The notes under the pieces: generated by a model
Seen by the model: the letters and a program-made list of their open reading frames with translations, nothing else
Database searches by the model: none
Told to the model about the DNA's origin: nothing
Origin: Formicarius rufipectus
Lineage: Eukaryota; Chordata; Aves; Passeriformes; Formicariidae
Length of the DNA stretch: 64,000 nucleotides
Assembly (NCBI GenBank): GCA_013399695.1
Contig: VXAU01000197.1
Location: forward strand, 3,560,557-3,624,556
Direction of reading: 5' to 3'
Translations under genes and position numbers: made by a program
Part shown: positions 23,640 through 36,395 of the stretch, one piece after another
Layout: each line of letters opens with the position of its first letter
How positions within the stretch are numbered: position 1 is the stretch's first letter

Positions 23640-24660
23640 ATTAGCTTTGTTTTCAATAGACACGAACTTCGGGGCCGGGGAGGAACGAAAAGGGAACAGC
23701 AATTGTGCGGGGAAGAAGGTGAGCGACTTCGTGGCTTATGGGGGATCTATTACTTCTCTGGGGATGCATAAAGTCCATATTTCACCGAAGTTATTGCAAG
23801 CCCAAGCACTCTGGCATACAGGGAAAACAGTGATTTGTATCTGATCTGAAACCACAGAGCAAACAGGAGCAGCGTTACAGACTCTGCCCCCGCGCAGTGA
23901 CTGACACGAGTTTTTGAGCGGCTATTACATGTCTGAAAATTGACACGTTACTGGTAGCAGCACAAAAGGCCCCCTCTTTCAATAGCTGTTCCTCAGCCAT
24001 CAGTGTCCAACCCTTAATGTTTTCTTTTGTTGAAGAAAGAAAAAAAAAATCAGAAAAACTAAAATAAACCACAATCTGGTTCTGTGCCAACAATATTAAC
24101 CAGCTTCTTTTGGAGCCTTTGAAGTTAGCAGGGGGCATCCAATCTTGTGGTGCAAGTAAAGAATGATACTTTAAGCGATTCCTTTTCATCCCTTTAACTT
24201 AATGAAAGATTAATAGCCTTGTTATTTTTGTTTCTCCTTTATTTTTTATATTCGGGGAGGGGGGAGAATTTTTGGCACTTGTTGAAACTGAAATGTTGCC
24301 TATAACGATTTTATGGATCAGTGAAGCAAAGAGTTGTTTGGGTGTTGGTTTTTTGGTTGTTTTTTTCCCCTGTCTGTGAATCCTGTTTAACAATGCAAGG
24401 CACAAACAAAGTTGCATACTGTAAGTTCAAAAAAAAAAATAGCCATGCATTTACTTTTGGGAAGCAGGAGGAAGAAGGTGGAAGGAAGCTTTGGGAGTGC
24501 ACAGACCTAAAAGAAAAAGTAGTGAAGGGGGGGCTTAGCAAATCTTTTCAGTCAAATAGCTGCGGATTAGTTATAAAAATGTAATCCACTTCCTAGCTGA
24601 AGAAAGCAGCTTTATGTCGCTGCTGGCTGTGAAGATACAATGTGGGTTTTATAACCACCA
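23640..24660. promoter_or_regulatory. Enhancer-like interval
   Basis: The interval mixes local CpGs (23660-23740, 23885-23925) with long AT-rich stretches and few repeats. It contains homeodomain-type words, including an inverted pair of K50 (OTX/PITX-type) sites, GGATTA at 24564-24569 and TAATCC at 24582-24587, 12 bases apart. A G-rich run lies near 24253-24265. This combination is common in developmental enhancers. The assignment is inferred, without conservation or chromatin data. Confidence 0.25.
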
Positions 24661-25324
24661 TTTATTTATATATTTTCAACCAAAGCCAAGGCAACATTCC
24701 TGCCTTCTTGTTGCCACTCAGGGTGTAGGAGATAGGTAGCTTTTATTTTCTCCTCCTGTTTTCATTGCATGTCCCTTTTGAGGGCGGGGGGTGGGGACAC
24801 TGTAGACCTCACAAATACATCCTAAAAGTGTTACTGCATCCATCTGTTCCCTCTGCTTCTGTATTCCTGTTTATGGGCTACACTGTGTAGTTCTGTGTCC
24901 CCCATGTACAACACATGGTGAGCCTCAGGAGAAGCAGGGTGAGGTTGGTGTGACCTGCAAGAGTTTCATTTTGCCAGCTGAGGATCTGGGCACACACCTG
25001 AGCCCGCACAGCCACCCAGTGTGGAAGTGTGCTTGCAGTTTTTAGCATTGTGGCTCAGACATTTGATTTTGGGCATGGGTAGGACAATGTGTCCCATGAC
25101 AATTCAGCAAGACCCTTAATAATGCTCTAAATAAAGCCAGAGTTTATGATTGCTTACAGTGTGTTCTATAACTTTGGATCTCTTTACACATAATAAACTT
25201 TCACTAGAGCTTCAGCAATCCAGAAGAAGAACATGTCTTTTAACTTTCATTTATGCAAGCAAAGTTATTGGTGTTTCACTTTCACCACCAAGGCTGAGGC
25301 AGACTTACCCTGAGTACACCTTTA

Positions 25325-25410
25325 CTACAATATATATATTTAATACAATATAAATTATAGTCATATAATTATAGTATAATATGGTTATATGTTTATGTTA
25401 TATTAAATTA
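25325..25410. repeat. AT-rich low-complexity tract
   Basis: Almost pure A/T sequence with repeated TATA and ATTATAG words, for example TATAATTATAGTATAATAT. It has no clean repeat unit and is low-complexity DNA directly beside an old SINE remnant. Confidence 0.75.
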
Positions 25411-25435
25411 CCATAGCCAATAAATTACTCTCTCA

Positions 25436-25520
25436 GAATCATACAGAGCTTTGTGGTGGAGCCAGGACCTCATTCCAGATTTCTCATCTGTTAAACCAGG
25501 GTTTTATCCATTTATCCAGC
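25436..25520 (-). repeat. Probable MIR/CORE-SINE remnant, antisense
   Basis: ATACAGAGCTTTGTGGTGGA and GCCAGGACCTCATTCCAG, followed by an ATCCATTTATCC motif, match the order of the antisense MIR-type tRNA-SINE body (the 'cacagct..gtggtggagccagga..gaaccca..ctctatcca' pattern). Divergence is high, as expected for an element older than birds. Family assignment is from memory of the consensus. Confidence 0.5.
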
Positions 25521-27692
25521 ATAAAGTTTCATTCAGAATTTCACATTAGCATGACAGTTAATGTGATCCCTGCAGCACCTCATAGCCAATATTGACAACA
25601 TACCTACATTTTGTCATGATTTCTTGGTGGTCTGCTTTTCTTCAGATTTTCTGTTTAACCTTATACGAAATTCTGCATCTGATGTCCACTTTGATCCTTC
25701 AAGTAAATGCAGGAAAAAAAAAAAAAAAAGAAGAAAGAAAATCAAATACATTAATACAACTACTAGAAGTAGTGGGTGAACTCCTTTCCTCATAAAGTGT
25801 CCCTCAGAGCCTGACAGGGATGGGATACAGCGTTTGGAGGGGGAGAAGCACTGAGCAGTGTGGGATTGCAGAGCTGCAGTCGTGGGTACCGTGCCCAGCT
25901 CGGCTCAACTTGCAATCCAAGCTCTCCATGTGGCTGAGCCCTAAGGTTGGCAGCTCCATGAGCCAGCCCACCTTCCTACCATGTAACCCCCCCGACAGGC
26001 AGAGCATTACATGCTTCAAAAGTTGTCTTCATCAGAATTCCGAGGAAAGATGGTCCCAATGTGCAAAATAAAACACATCACTGCTCTTGATAACTTGTCT
26101 GTTTCAAATGAGAAATCACAGTCGTGTAATACTGTAAAAATTAGACAGAATTTTTCTGCTATTATACCAAACAGCCTGCTTAATAAGTGGGTAATGAAAA
26201 AGAATAATTTATTACGGCTTGTGAATTTTGACAGTTCTAAAAAGATGTTCTTAGAGTTTCCCCAAAGGGAGAAGAAGAATGTTTCTTCCTTAACACACTG
26301 GCGTTAGATGTAATTTCTCTGTCTGTAGAATTTTGCTCCTGCCTGGTAGAAGGGATTAGATTTTTTTCCTTACATCATAACCTATTTTAAGCAATTATAA
26401 TCTATGGGTAATAAATCATTTTCATTCACCTCTCATGGGGAGAGAAAAGATGTGAGAGAGCGTTCTGGAGTTTTAATTTATATCAATGTTTGCATTACTA
26501 TTAAATGAATTAAATGGGTTCTACAAGTGTTCTCTCATAGATCTGCAATAAATTATGGAGCATCTCAACCTAAGTCGTTTAATTGTCTCTTTTACCAGCT
26601 TTTTGTTTTGTTTTGTTAATTTTTTTAAGCTGGGTAGCACAAACAGCGATAAAACACACTGAAAAACTCAAAAGACTCTTGGGTATTGCAATATAGGGCA
26701 TAACTCGTCTCATTACAAACACTACATATCCACTGGAGTTGCAGGGATTTGCAGAGCCAGTGTAACCCCTGCAGGTAGTGACTAGGAGTATGAGCACTTC
26801 CAAGGGAGACCATTCCTAAACTGAAACACCAACCTCAGCAGAATGACTTGGGATTTTTCATCCCTGCTGCCACCGTGTAGCATGATTACTTTTGAACTGC
26901 TGAACAGTTTCTCTCTGAATCTTTCTTGGCATATGACTTTACTGAAGGTTTTACTTTGCTTGTTTATTGGATTTTCTTTATCTGCTTCTGAACACTAATC
27001 TTTATACTGAGCAAGTTTTGTACAGAAAAATAAAATAATTATATTTCAGAGCAACCATTTTAAATGGTCAGTCTGATGCAGAAGATCTACTTAGTCCTTA
27101 TAGAGTTTATGTGTACACTTGAATAAAGCAAAATCCATCATAAACTTCTTCACACTTATTTACACCAAATTTCACAATTTTCCATTTCAGTTCTAAGTAT
27201 CAACATGCGTTAACAGAAACAAAAACACTCTCATACCAAACCAAACAAAATCCCGAACCACTCAAAAAAAGCCTGAGGGCAAGTGAATTTACAGTGCTTT
27301 GCAGCAGGACAAATTAGCCCAGGTGGAGCCCAGTGCTGCCAGAGCCAGTCAACTTCCAGTTCCCAGGCAAATTTTTCAAAATTGCTTAGGTCTTTCTACC
27401 ATAAATTTCAGTGTTTAATGATTTCTGAGTGACTTGAGTGAGACTCCATAGAAAACCCTCAGGAAGACCCAGATGTTCAAGGAAGCCTTCCTATTGAGGA
27501 ACTCCTGCAATTGGAACTTAATTGAACGTGTCATGTTGGACTGGCTTGGGGTTTGCATATTGGTAATTGTAGCATAAGCACTTATAAGATGAGTACTTAA
27601 AAAAACCCCACTCTTTTCATGGATCAGCAGTGGGGCTGCTCTAATCAGAGTGAAGCACAGGTAGGAGAGAACTGTCATTCATTACTGCAGTT

Positions 27693-27762
27693 TATCATAG
27701 AATCATAGAATGGCTTGGGTTGGAAGGGACCTCAAAGACCATCTCGTTCCAACCCCCAATTA
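27693..27762 (-). mobile_element. CR1 LINE 3'-end fragment
   Basis: The plus strand reads CATAGAATCATAGAATGG, then GGGTTGGAAGGGACCTCA, AAGACCATCTCGTTCC and AACCCCC. This is the reverse complement of the 3' end of chicken-repeat-1 LINEs, including the tandem ATTCTATG octamer at the terminus. Only about 70 bp remain, so it is severely 5'-truncated, as most CR1 copies are. It encodes nothing. It is the best single taxonomic indicator here; this subclass of CR1 tail is typical of birds. Confidence 0.93.
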
Positions 27763-28676
27763 TGTCTCTGATACACAAAGGCAGAGCCTTTATGAAGAAA
27801 GGCTCTGAAATACTGCTCTTGAGGTTAAGCAGGCAGCTGCTCTTCAAAACTGCAGTTGTTTCAGAATCTTCATTCTCTTATTGATAACTCCTATATAGCC
27901 AAATAATCTAAACCAAATTCCTCTGATCCCAGGTAATATCAGCACCAGAGCCTAAGCAGCTGAAGTGCTTTGTGGCATTATGTGAGCGTAGGCAGAACAC
28001 GGTACTTGGATTGTAGAGCTGGTGACAAAAGGCTGATATTGTTCAGGCAACCATGGCCCACGTGTCAGGCTTTTGTAGTTCCACTCCACCACAATAAGCA
28101 CCTGGGAAAGCTGAGAGAGGGAAGTCGTTGCTCCTTCTACGCAGATAAATACATCTTATTTCCTGAGTTTGAAAATCAAGTGAGTCTATCTTGCTTTGGG
28201 ATGTGTTCACAAACACCACTGCAAGTACTGTAACAATGCTCTCTCCGTGCCAGAATTTAGGGTTGCATTTGGTTTTCAAGAACTGATTCTATAAAACCTA
28301 AATGTAAAAATACTATCATAATAGTTAGCAAGACTTACACCAAATTTCCCAGGTGTGAAATGATTTTCAGACATTGAGCTGTTAGTGATTTACCAGATTT
28401 ACCTGCTGAAAGCCTGGGCACAGCTTTAATCCATGACACAGCTCATAAAAGCTGTCTGGAGGGTGCAAGGAGGAGCCACCTCTACGGCCCCTCCTGCCCC
28501 TTCAGACCACAACCCTTCCCTAGGTTTTGGTCTTCTGCCAGAGATCACAACACTGCAGTTTCTTTCTGCAGTAATTTTTTGTCCTTAGTGCCCTGTGGTT
28601 TAGACCAGTAAAAACCAGTAAAGTTGCCTGGTTAATGCAAAACCTTCCTTGTTTGCAAAGGGTTAATGCCCTTTCA

Positions 28677-28765
28677 GTATTAATATCACCATTTTACAGA
28701 TGGGTAAACAGAAGCAGAGAGGTTAAATGATTTCCATAAAGCCCGAGTCAATGTCTGGAATTGGA
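28677..28765 (-). repeat. MIR SINE remnant, antisense
   Basis: CACCATTTTACAGATGGGTA, AACAGAAGCAGAGAGGTTAA and a following AATGATTTCCATAAAGCCCG track the reverse complement of the MIR consensus ('ccattttacagatgaggaaactgaggcacagagaggttaagt...'). It is about 90 bp long and heavily diverged. MIR elements predate the amniote split, so their presence in a sauropsid is expected but sparse. Confidence 0.75.
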
Positions 28766-31700
28766 AAATTTTCTAGTAGCTGTAGTTACCTCATTTTAAC
28801 CAAAGGTGGGACTGCCCTGTAGGTCCCAAAGCTGGCAGTGACATTGGGTTCCCTCTCAATGACACATTAGTTTGGACATACCTCTTCAGTGGGTTATTTT
28901 TTCTGTCAGATCGAGGGGGAGGGAAGGACACCTAACAATTTTGAAACAAGTAGTAAGAACATAATATATTAGAAAAAAATAGTGACAGCAAAGACATAAG
29001 GACATAACTACGTAGCATAAGATTGAATTAGGAGCAGCTGATCCACATCTAGGCAAATTCATGGAGCCATCATGAATGTTCTTAATAATGCAATTCCATC
29101 CAGACTGTGTTATTCGCTCTGTAGAGATTTTACCCCCAGAGCATCTGCAGACTTTGATTTGGATCCAGGGAATTGCTTAACAGCTGGAAAATTTTAAAAG
29201 CTGAATGGGAATCTTGTGTTATGTAATTTTCTCATCTTGCTGAATGGGGGAGTCAGACATGTGACTTGAGTTAGCACTGGTGGGAGTCACCCTGGTACTG
29301 GAATGTGTGGGAAGGATAATACCCTCCGGATCTTGCTGGCCTGAGCCTGTTGTCTCTGTGGGTGTCACAAAAAGTATTAATGAGTTCAGTGCAGCCATGA
29401 AGTCACATCAACTAGCCTAAGATTTAATGCATTTAATTTAGGCATCAGCAGAGTGAAACAGAAGCTGTTTATTGCAGTCAATTCAGGTAACAACATTTAA
29501 CAAAGCTGCTTTAAGTGCCCCTTCTGTTAACTGTTGTTTGAGCTAAGTCTTCATTGCTCAGTATCTCATTATGGCCATTATGTGAGATGGAACATTTTAG
29601 TCTTTTATGAGGATGGGCTTAGGGGGAAAAAAAGGATGTTTTGCTCAAAAAAAGACTTGGTTTCATTTTTTTCTCTGAGAATCTCCTATGACTTCAGGTT
29701 TTATGATGAAACTTTGAAGAAAGGATTATGTTTTTGAAGGAAGGACATCATTTTCATTAATACATATTGGACAATTCAATGGCAATTTTGCTGAGTGCTA
29801 ACTGTCCAAAAAGTCTGTATGTTCTTGTATTTAATGTGGAAATTGAGATCTCCCCAGAGCTTATGGGACATGTACATTATATTGTCAAAGAAACAGGAAA
29901 GAACTTTTGGGGACTAAGCTCTCCTAATTAGTAGGGCCACTGTGGTGGCAGGAAGTAGGAATCAACATGGAAACAATACTTTCTATATATACTTTCTCCA
30001 GAAGCCTGTCTGAACTCCATGGAACAGGACAGAGGAGGAAAGATGACTTGAACCAACACATTTGTATCGGGGAACTATTTACAAGGACTGTGTGTGGCTG
30101 GAGGACCACTTATGACTTACAGGTCTTGCATGTGACAGGTGGATCCATGTAGAGGAAAAACTGCAAGTCTCCATTTGCTCGTGTCTGGCGTGGATGGGAA
30201 AAACCCTTTGCATTCCATATCCTGTCCTGCTGCATAATTTTCTGACATGTGGCTTCAATTAGCACTAATTATGTATTCAAAGGAAGAGTAAGGATGTTCC
30301 TGTTTTTCTAGAGGGGGTGAAAAATCATGTTTCTCTGAGCTTAGCTTTAATATCTCTGCATCCTCATTCTCTATTTCAAAAGCAAAGCTGATGCCACGAG
30401 GCACTGCAGGAATTTGGAAAATATGCTTTGCTTTTGAGACAGAAGCTTCAAATCCACTTTAAATCCCATATAAAAGTTAGTCCAAGAAAGTCAATGAATG
30501 GATCATGATCAAAGTATCTTTATTGAATTTTGTAACAGCTTCCAACAAAATATATTTTAAAAGGAACTGGCTTCATCAAGTGCTTTCCAGTAAGCTGAAA
30601 TGATAACTTTCAGCTCAGGAGAGCTGAGAGAAGTGAGAGATGAAACATCAGTGCCTAAATAGCATAGGGGTTGTTTTCTACGAGTTGCCAAACAGTTCTG
30701 AATTCCAAAATATACTGTGGGAATTTTATCTCTGTAACTTTCAGCAAAGGAATGGAAACACCGCATTTCCTGAGGGTTATTGCCGTCCAAAAACACACCC
30801 CGTGCACAGTGCAGTATCCTGGGAGTACCTTGATTTACCTCTGCTGTGCTTTCACTGAGCAGCACTTCACTTCTGAAGGAAGGTGCTGGGCCTTAAATTC
30901 TTGAATCTGGTTGCTCACCTTGAACATTTTGCATGTGACCCCCTCACTGCTTCTCTCCTTCTGCCCAGCAGGACATGATTAATACAAAGTGCTCACCCTC
31001 ATCTGGATGGGAGTATTTATCAACTGGTTTGCTCCACACTGATTACACAGGGTCAAAGAAAAGGAGACTCAACTGTGATGCTACAAGGAGCCAAATGCAG
31101 ACTGCTTCCTAAGCAACTATTTTAATCTAAAATTTTACTGAAAAGCCTTAGGATAAAATGCTTCTGCAGTATGTAGATATTTTTGAGCCATTTGACAGGG
31201 TTCTGTACCTTTTACAAAGCTCTACAGGACAGCTGGGAAAAAAACCACAAAGCAAATAAAAAGCCCAAATAAAAATTTTCACCTGTTGTCTTTTTTGGAT
31301 TCAGGTACAGTGACAGTATATTAGTTTCATGCATTTTTTTTTCAGGATCTGTTAACAAAACAAACAAACAAAAACCCCAAAACAAAACAAAGAAGTATTT
31401 ATTCTTGAACTTTTCCATGCAGAGTATTATCTGGTTAAATTTGTACCAGGTTCATTAAAGTCTTGTGGAATCAAATACATTTGGTTTAATAATTGTAATT
31501 TCATAAGATTTATTTATTTAGTAAGACACTTGCACACAGCTGATTGTACTGAAATGTCATGTTTTGCTGCCTTTGCATTGACATAGGAAGGGTCATAGTT
31601 TTGCATTTTGCAGACAATTTTGATTCTGTGAGTAACAAGGCAAAGCCCCACTGTCATCTACTGAAGAGGTTGTGCCTGTCAGTAAGATTCAGGAAACAAA

Positions 31701-31978
31701 CCCCAAAACTGCTGTCCCAACAGGGCACACAAGCATTGGTAAAGTCATCACAACCCAAACCAGCTCAGAAGACAGAGCCAAAGGTTAAAGCAACGTGTGG
31801 AATACATCACCATCATTGTGAAGTGACAGGTGTTTATATCTACTGCACAGGAAGGGAAAATGGTGAGACAGTGTGATGGTTGAGATTGGTCCTTATAAGG
31901 CCCCTCAAAGGTATTGGGTTGAGAAATTCAAGGACCAGGTATGGTTTTGCAGTGCACCGAATCTGGCTGTGGGTTGCT

Positions 31979-32003
31979 CTGTGGAGTGGGTAACACCCCA
32001 CAG
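31979..32003. other. Imperfect 10-bp inverted repeat
   Basis: CTGTGGAGTG and CACCCCACAG pair at nine of ten positions around a 5-base loop (GGTAA). It is a weak hairpin and may be chance. Confidence 0.4.
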
Positions 32004-33899
32004 CTCTCACTGTGGCACAAATCTGAGAGCAGACTCACAACTGAATGTTCAGGGATGTTTTTGTGTCGGGACTGTGAACACAAACACCGATACCTTTCCA
32101 CATCCACAGCTATGCTACCCTCAACAACGTTTTCGTAGTGTTCAACAGGATGCTTCATAATGCTAGCCAGTAACAGCAAGGGTGCCAGAATCCAGCCTTT
32201 AATCTTTTGCTAACTGAGTCATTGCTGAGGTGAATAATTTACTACAAGGACAGAAAGCTGAGCAGTGATAGAAGGAATTTGCTGAATTATGATTTCTCGT
32301 TCCTTGCTGCAAGTCTCTGCCAATAAAATTTCTAAATGCTCAGTTAGAGGAAGTTAGGTTCAATTCATTGTTTCAAGCCTGTTGTGCCCACAGCATTTTC
32401 CTGCATTCAAATCCCAATCTAGGACTCGTGTTGCACAATAAATCTCACAATAAGCATTTGCAAAAGAAAAAAATTCACCATCCACCTGTATATGTGAAAG
32501 TTTTCCTGTGTTTAAACCATGTCACAGGGAATTGAAAATACTCCTCAGCTCCTCACTGGCACTTAACACTCCTTGGTGTGTAACAGTAATGCCTCAGTTT
32601 CTCTGAATGTTGCCTAAACACATCCAAACGCAGGTAATCCTATTTGTGAAGTTCAGTATTGTGCAAAAATGGAAGATATTGTGGGATTGTGACACATGTG
32701 GAGCACTGGATTCTGGGAGAAGTTATTTGTCTGTTAGACTCAGGTGTGGCTCTGCTGTTTTGTCTTGGGCAGCCTGGCCCCTCTTGTACAACACAACACC
32801 CAGAGCAAAAGTGTGGGAGTTAGAGGGGCAGCTGGATAATTGTGTGGAACAGAGAAGGATGTTGGGGGAGAAAGGCAGGTAAAGGGAAAATGTCTATGGA
32901 AAATTCATGAGAGATTGGTATCAATGCAGTAGCAGGAGAACATGGCAGGGAACAGAGAAAAGAGAGAAGGAGAGGGAAAAGGAAAGATTGTGGGGGCAGG
33001 AATGGTCCTTCAGTGTAAATTCCAACCACTATGGATATTCTTGACCACACTTCAAAGGAGTTTTAATTTGAGATTGTTTCAGCACTTCACTTTACATCCC
33101 ATTTAATTTTCTCTTGTCCCTAGATTTATATCCTGTCCTGTGTACAACCATCTGTTCCTTGGGGTTTTGGAACTGTAACAAAATGTGATATAAAAAATAA
33201 TGTTTACCTTGAAAGCATTTTCCATGTAGCCTCTTTTCTTCTGTGTATTCTGTGTTAGCTTCAATAGCTGGGCGCCCTGCGTCTTTAGCTACCACCTCAT
33301 AACCCTGACCTGTAGCTTTCCTCACATTGTGTATAACCACAGAGAGGGCTGTGATGTTAAATACAAAAGAGAAATAGGAGTGTTGTAAGGTCATATGCTT
33401 CTTGCATAAGGGTTTTCAAAGGAAGCAATTGTTTAAAGGACTTGAAGATGACAGAAAATAATCTGTGTAATCCAACAATCAAAACCTGTATTCATTAGCA
33501 GAGGGAACTTTGTTGGGTGCCTCAGAAAATGGAAAGGTGAGTAGTCAAACTGAGAGCAGCTCTTTAATTTCCCACATTTCAAGGCGCAAAGAATAGGCTC
33601 TGTGTGTTTGGACTATTGTAGTTTCGACTTTCATATTTCTAAACCTCGGGATTTAGATCTGAATCTTGAAAGTGATTCTGACTTTCGCCAGTTCTCCTGT
33701 CCTCAGCTGAGACACAATGTCGAGTTTTCCCAAAATAATTGTGCAGCTATGACCATTCCTTCAATAAGGCATTTTCTACATGAGCAGAATCCTTTGAAGT
33801 GCGGAGCCATGAAGATGGTGAGGGCCAAAGGTGAAAGCTGTGCAATAGAAGTGTACATTCCAGTCAGAGAACGGGTTGGAGGGGTGAAGGAATTAGTCT

Positions 33900-34290
33900 A
33901 TTGATATTCAGTGCTTTGACCTGCTAACAATAACTGTGGCACAGGGGTTATAACAGCGGCACATCCCCACATTGTGTAGCAGTGGAGAGAGACAGACCTT
34001 ATCTGCTTTAGTTCGCTCCGGAGGAAAAATCAGCAGGGCTTTTGCCATGTGGTCACCCGTGGCTGCTGCTGGGGAGAATGGGGGGGAAAAAAAATTGTCC
34101 CTAATTCCTCCATCAGCGCTTTGGGTCTCATAATAAGGCAGCCACAGATCGGCATTTTTCAAGATGTGGTGCTGGGAAAGGGAAAATAAATTAATAGGGT
34201 ATTCTGTGCTGGATTTTAAAGGGCATATAGACTAAGGAAAGCAACACCCTGCTGCTTTTTATCCCTTTAAGATAAAAAAATTTTTAAAAT
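33900..34290. promoter_or_regulatory. Enhancer-like block with SOX/GATA-type motifs
   Basis: The block contains AACAATAACTGTGG, CACATTGTGTAG and CTTATCTGC (SOX-like and GATA-like words), a few CpGs (CGCTCCGG) and a following AT-rich segment with AAATAAATTAATAG. There is no simple repeat apart from a short G/A run at 34080-34095, and no coding frame of note. It looks like a composite regulatory element. This is inferred only. Confidence 0.25.
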
Positions 34291-36200
34291 CCTCTTTCGC
34301 TTTGAAAGTATTTTTTCTAAAAAATAATCAAAGCAACACCAACAATTTTTTGACACCAGAGAATACTTTTCCCTTGGTATACAGCACATTTATAACACAG
34401 CTCAGCTAGCCCTGCGGGTGAAATTTTGTGCTGGGGATGTGCAATTTTACTAACACAAACCCAACAAGATTTAGTCCATACAGTGGAAAAGGAACTAGCC
34501 AGTTGACATTTAGCTAGCAAGGCATGCCAGGCTCTGCCTCCAGCCTCCACCTCCAGCAAACACTTCCCAAATCTCTGGTTTTGCTTTGTCTCCTGCCATT
34601 TGTCAGTACCCTGGCATAGCAGCCAGACACGAGCAAAATGCATACAGTGAAATAGTGAAGTATTATGTAACATGAGGCACAAATCAGTGAACAGTTTAGA
34701 TTCTGTCTATTCTTAGGATTGCAAAATTTAGACAGGTGGGAAACTTGATTACATCACCCAGTTCATTTTTTTTGGCCAGTCTAGGACTGTTTTCAACCTC
34801 TGATCAGGCTTCCTTTGTATGAGTTCAGACTGGAAATTCCCCCTGCCCCATATAAAATAAATCTCGAGCTTAGTGTTCCACCTTAGCTAACAAACCCCTC
34901 TCCACAGCTACCAGCCCACAGAATCCCAGGCCTGAGATCAATGGGCTGCCTGGACCCTCGCTCCTCAGAGGCTGGAGGGCTCCCTTGCTCCTGGCCAGGG
35001 AACCCAAGCGTGGCAGTCAAATTCCCTGCCATTTCATTAAAGCAGCCACAGGGCTACAACAAATTGTCTGGTGGATGCAAGTTGTTCTCAAGGATTTTGA
35101 TGAGAAGATGTAAAAGGGCTTTTCACTTGGCAACAAGATGCCAACGTTTTGGAAAAACAATTTAGCTCTGAGCAGAGGCACACTGGGGAGATGAAGTCCT
35201 GTTATTTCTTAAGAATAACTAATATTCTCTATCTCCAGGAACTGGTCAGAGACAAAGCAGTGACCCAGAGACCTGGTTGGTACTTTATCTGTGGGCTCAA
35301 CCTGTTCTTTATCAACTTGCTCCTCCACAAATCCCTGAAAACTCCAGGCTAGAAAACTGTGCAGCGTCTTTTGTTTAAGTTATTCAAGAAGCAGGTTCAT
35401 AGTAGAGACCCAAAGGACAGAAAGATCACCTTTAATTTTACGTCTGCTTATTTAAAGGCCACTTCAGTCAGAAGGAAAGCTCTTTGAGAAAGACTGGGAT
35501 TCAGTCTGGTTGTAGCTGCAGGTGAGGTACCACCTGGGCACAAACCAGCCTAATCTCTAATGGAAAGCCAACTGCAAAGCTACTGTAAAACCTACTCCCA
35601 AGCCAACAAGAACCAATTACAGGTTGTCATTCCAAATGGAGATTTGAATCCTGCCAGTGTTGACTTAAATTGCTCCTTACAAGCCCCTCATTAATAATTC
35701 CTAAACATAACACTGAGTGAACTGATATGCTGAGCTAGCAAACTGTGAGCTGCTGGAATGGCTGGTGTGGAGCATTCAGCCCAGCCTGCACCAGCAGTTC
35801 TCTTCAGAAGATCATAAACCAAACAATTTCAATGATCATTTTGATATATTGCTGCAATCACATCTCTCTTTGCGAGGCCACTGACAGGATGGGAGGTGGC
35901 TACAGGCACGAGTGGCTCTTCAGCTTGAAACGCTGTGGGAGAGCTCACAAAAAATCACAGGCTTTGCCCAATGTGGCATTTTGTCACTTTACCCTGAGGT
36001 GAACTTCAGAGAGGTAATTTAGGAGGAGAAACACTCCCCAGCTGTTTGAGTAGGGCTCTGATATGCCAAAGGCTATATCCAGTTATATAGAGTAGAACTG
36101 ATTCAATTCATGTTATAATTTTAAATTTCAACCCTAGCTACAGGGTTTTAATAGTTTTATTTTTTTATTTAATTTTTTTAAAATAAAACCAAAGTCAACA
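34291..36200. other. Noncoding sequence; 35570-35700 resembles a conserved element
   Basis: No gene was recognised. The segment around 35570-35700 (with AACCAATTACAGG and CATTAATAATTCC) has the look of conserved noncoding DNA. The remaining sequence is unremarkable, and a 121-codon minus-strand frame at 34317-34682 has no domain. Confidence 0.45.
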
Positions 36201-36395
36201 TAGTGGTCAATATATTAGCTCTGTACTCCCAAAAACTATATTCAAATCCCTACCCTGCCCAGACCTCTTGTGTGTCCCTGAGCAGCTCATTTCACACCTC
36301 TCTGCCTCAGTTTCCTGTTTGTGTGAGGAAGATAAAATTAGTTTCCAACTCCTAGAGACACAGTGAACCTGATGATCTGATAAATCTCTGTGACA
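36201..36395 (+). repeat. MIR SINE, near full length
   Basis: TAGTGGTCAATATATTAGCT at the start, ATTCAAATCCC and CCCTGAGCAGCTCATTTCAC in the middle, then CTCTGCCTCAGTTTCCTG and GAGGAAGATAAAATTA, follow the MIR consensus order from the tRNA-like promoter region through the core to the 'cctcagtttcctcatctgtaaaa' motif. About 190 bp is retained, the most complete old SINE in the window. It is transcriptionally dead by divergence. Confidence 0.8.

Larger units (their letters stand above)
24661..27692. other. Noncoding sequence with old repeats and AT-rich tracts
   Basis: No gene was recognised. The interval includes a G-rich run at 24783-24796, an AT-rich tract at 25325-25410, a MIR-like remnant at 25436-25520 and an A-run at 25714-25729. 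Open frames are all below 100 codons. Confidence 0.55.
27763..33899. other. Noncoding sequence, no gene seen
   Basis: About 6 kb without a recognisable gene. A MIR remnant (28677-28765), A-rich simple sequence at about 31360-31392 and an imperfect inverted repeat (31979-32003) are listed or noted. Frames of about 100 codons (30557-30865 minus, 31559-31876 plus, 33092-33394 minus, 33602-33904 plus) lack domains and most lack splice context. Confidence 0.5.

Noticed and set aside
23213..23644. 143-codon ATG frame after the minisatellite
   Set aside because: The ATG lies within the 23-bp tandem array and the product has no recognisable domain. Unit length not divisible by three argues against coding use.
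24783..24796. G-quadruplex motif (GGGCGGGGGGTGGGG)
   Set aside because: Only three separable G-runs of at least three are present; the central run of six cannot be split with a loop. It does not meet the usual definition.
32575..32615. Possible MIR fragment (ATGCCTCAGTTTCTCTGAA)
   Set aside because: Only about 20 bases resemble the MIR core and the upstream order is disturbed. Too short to call.
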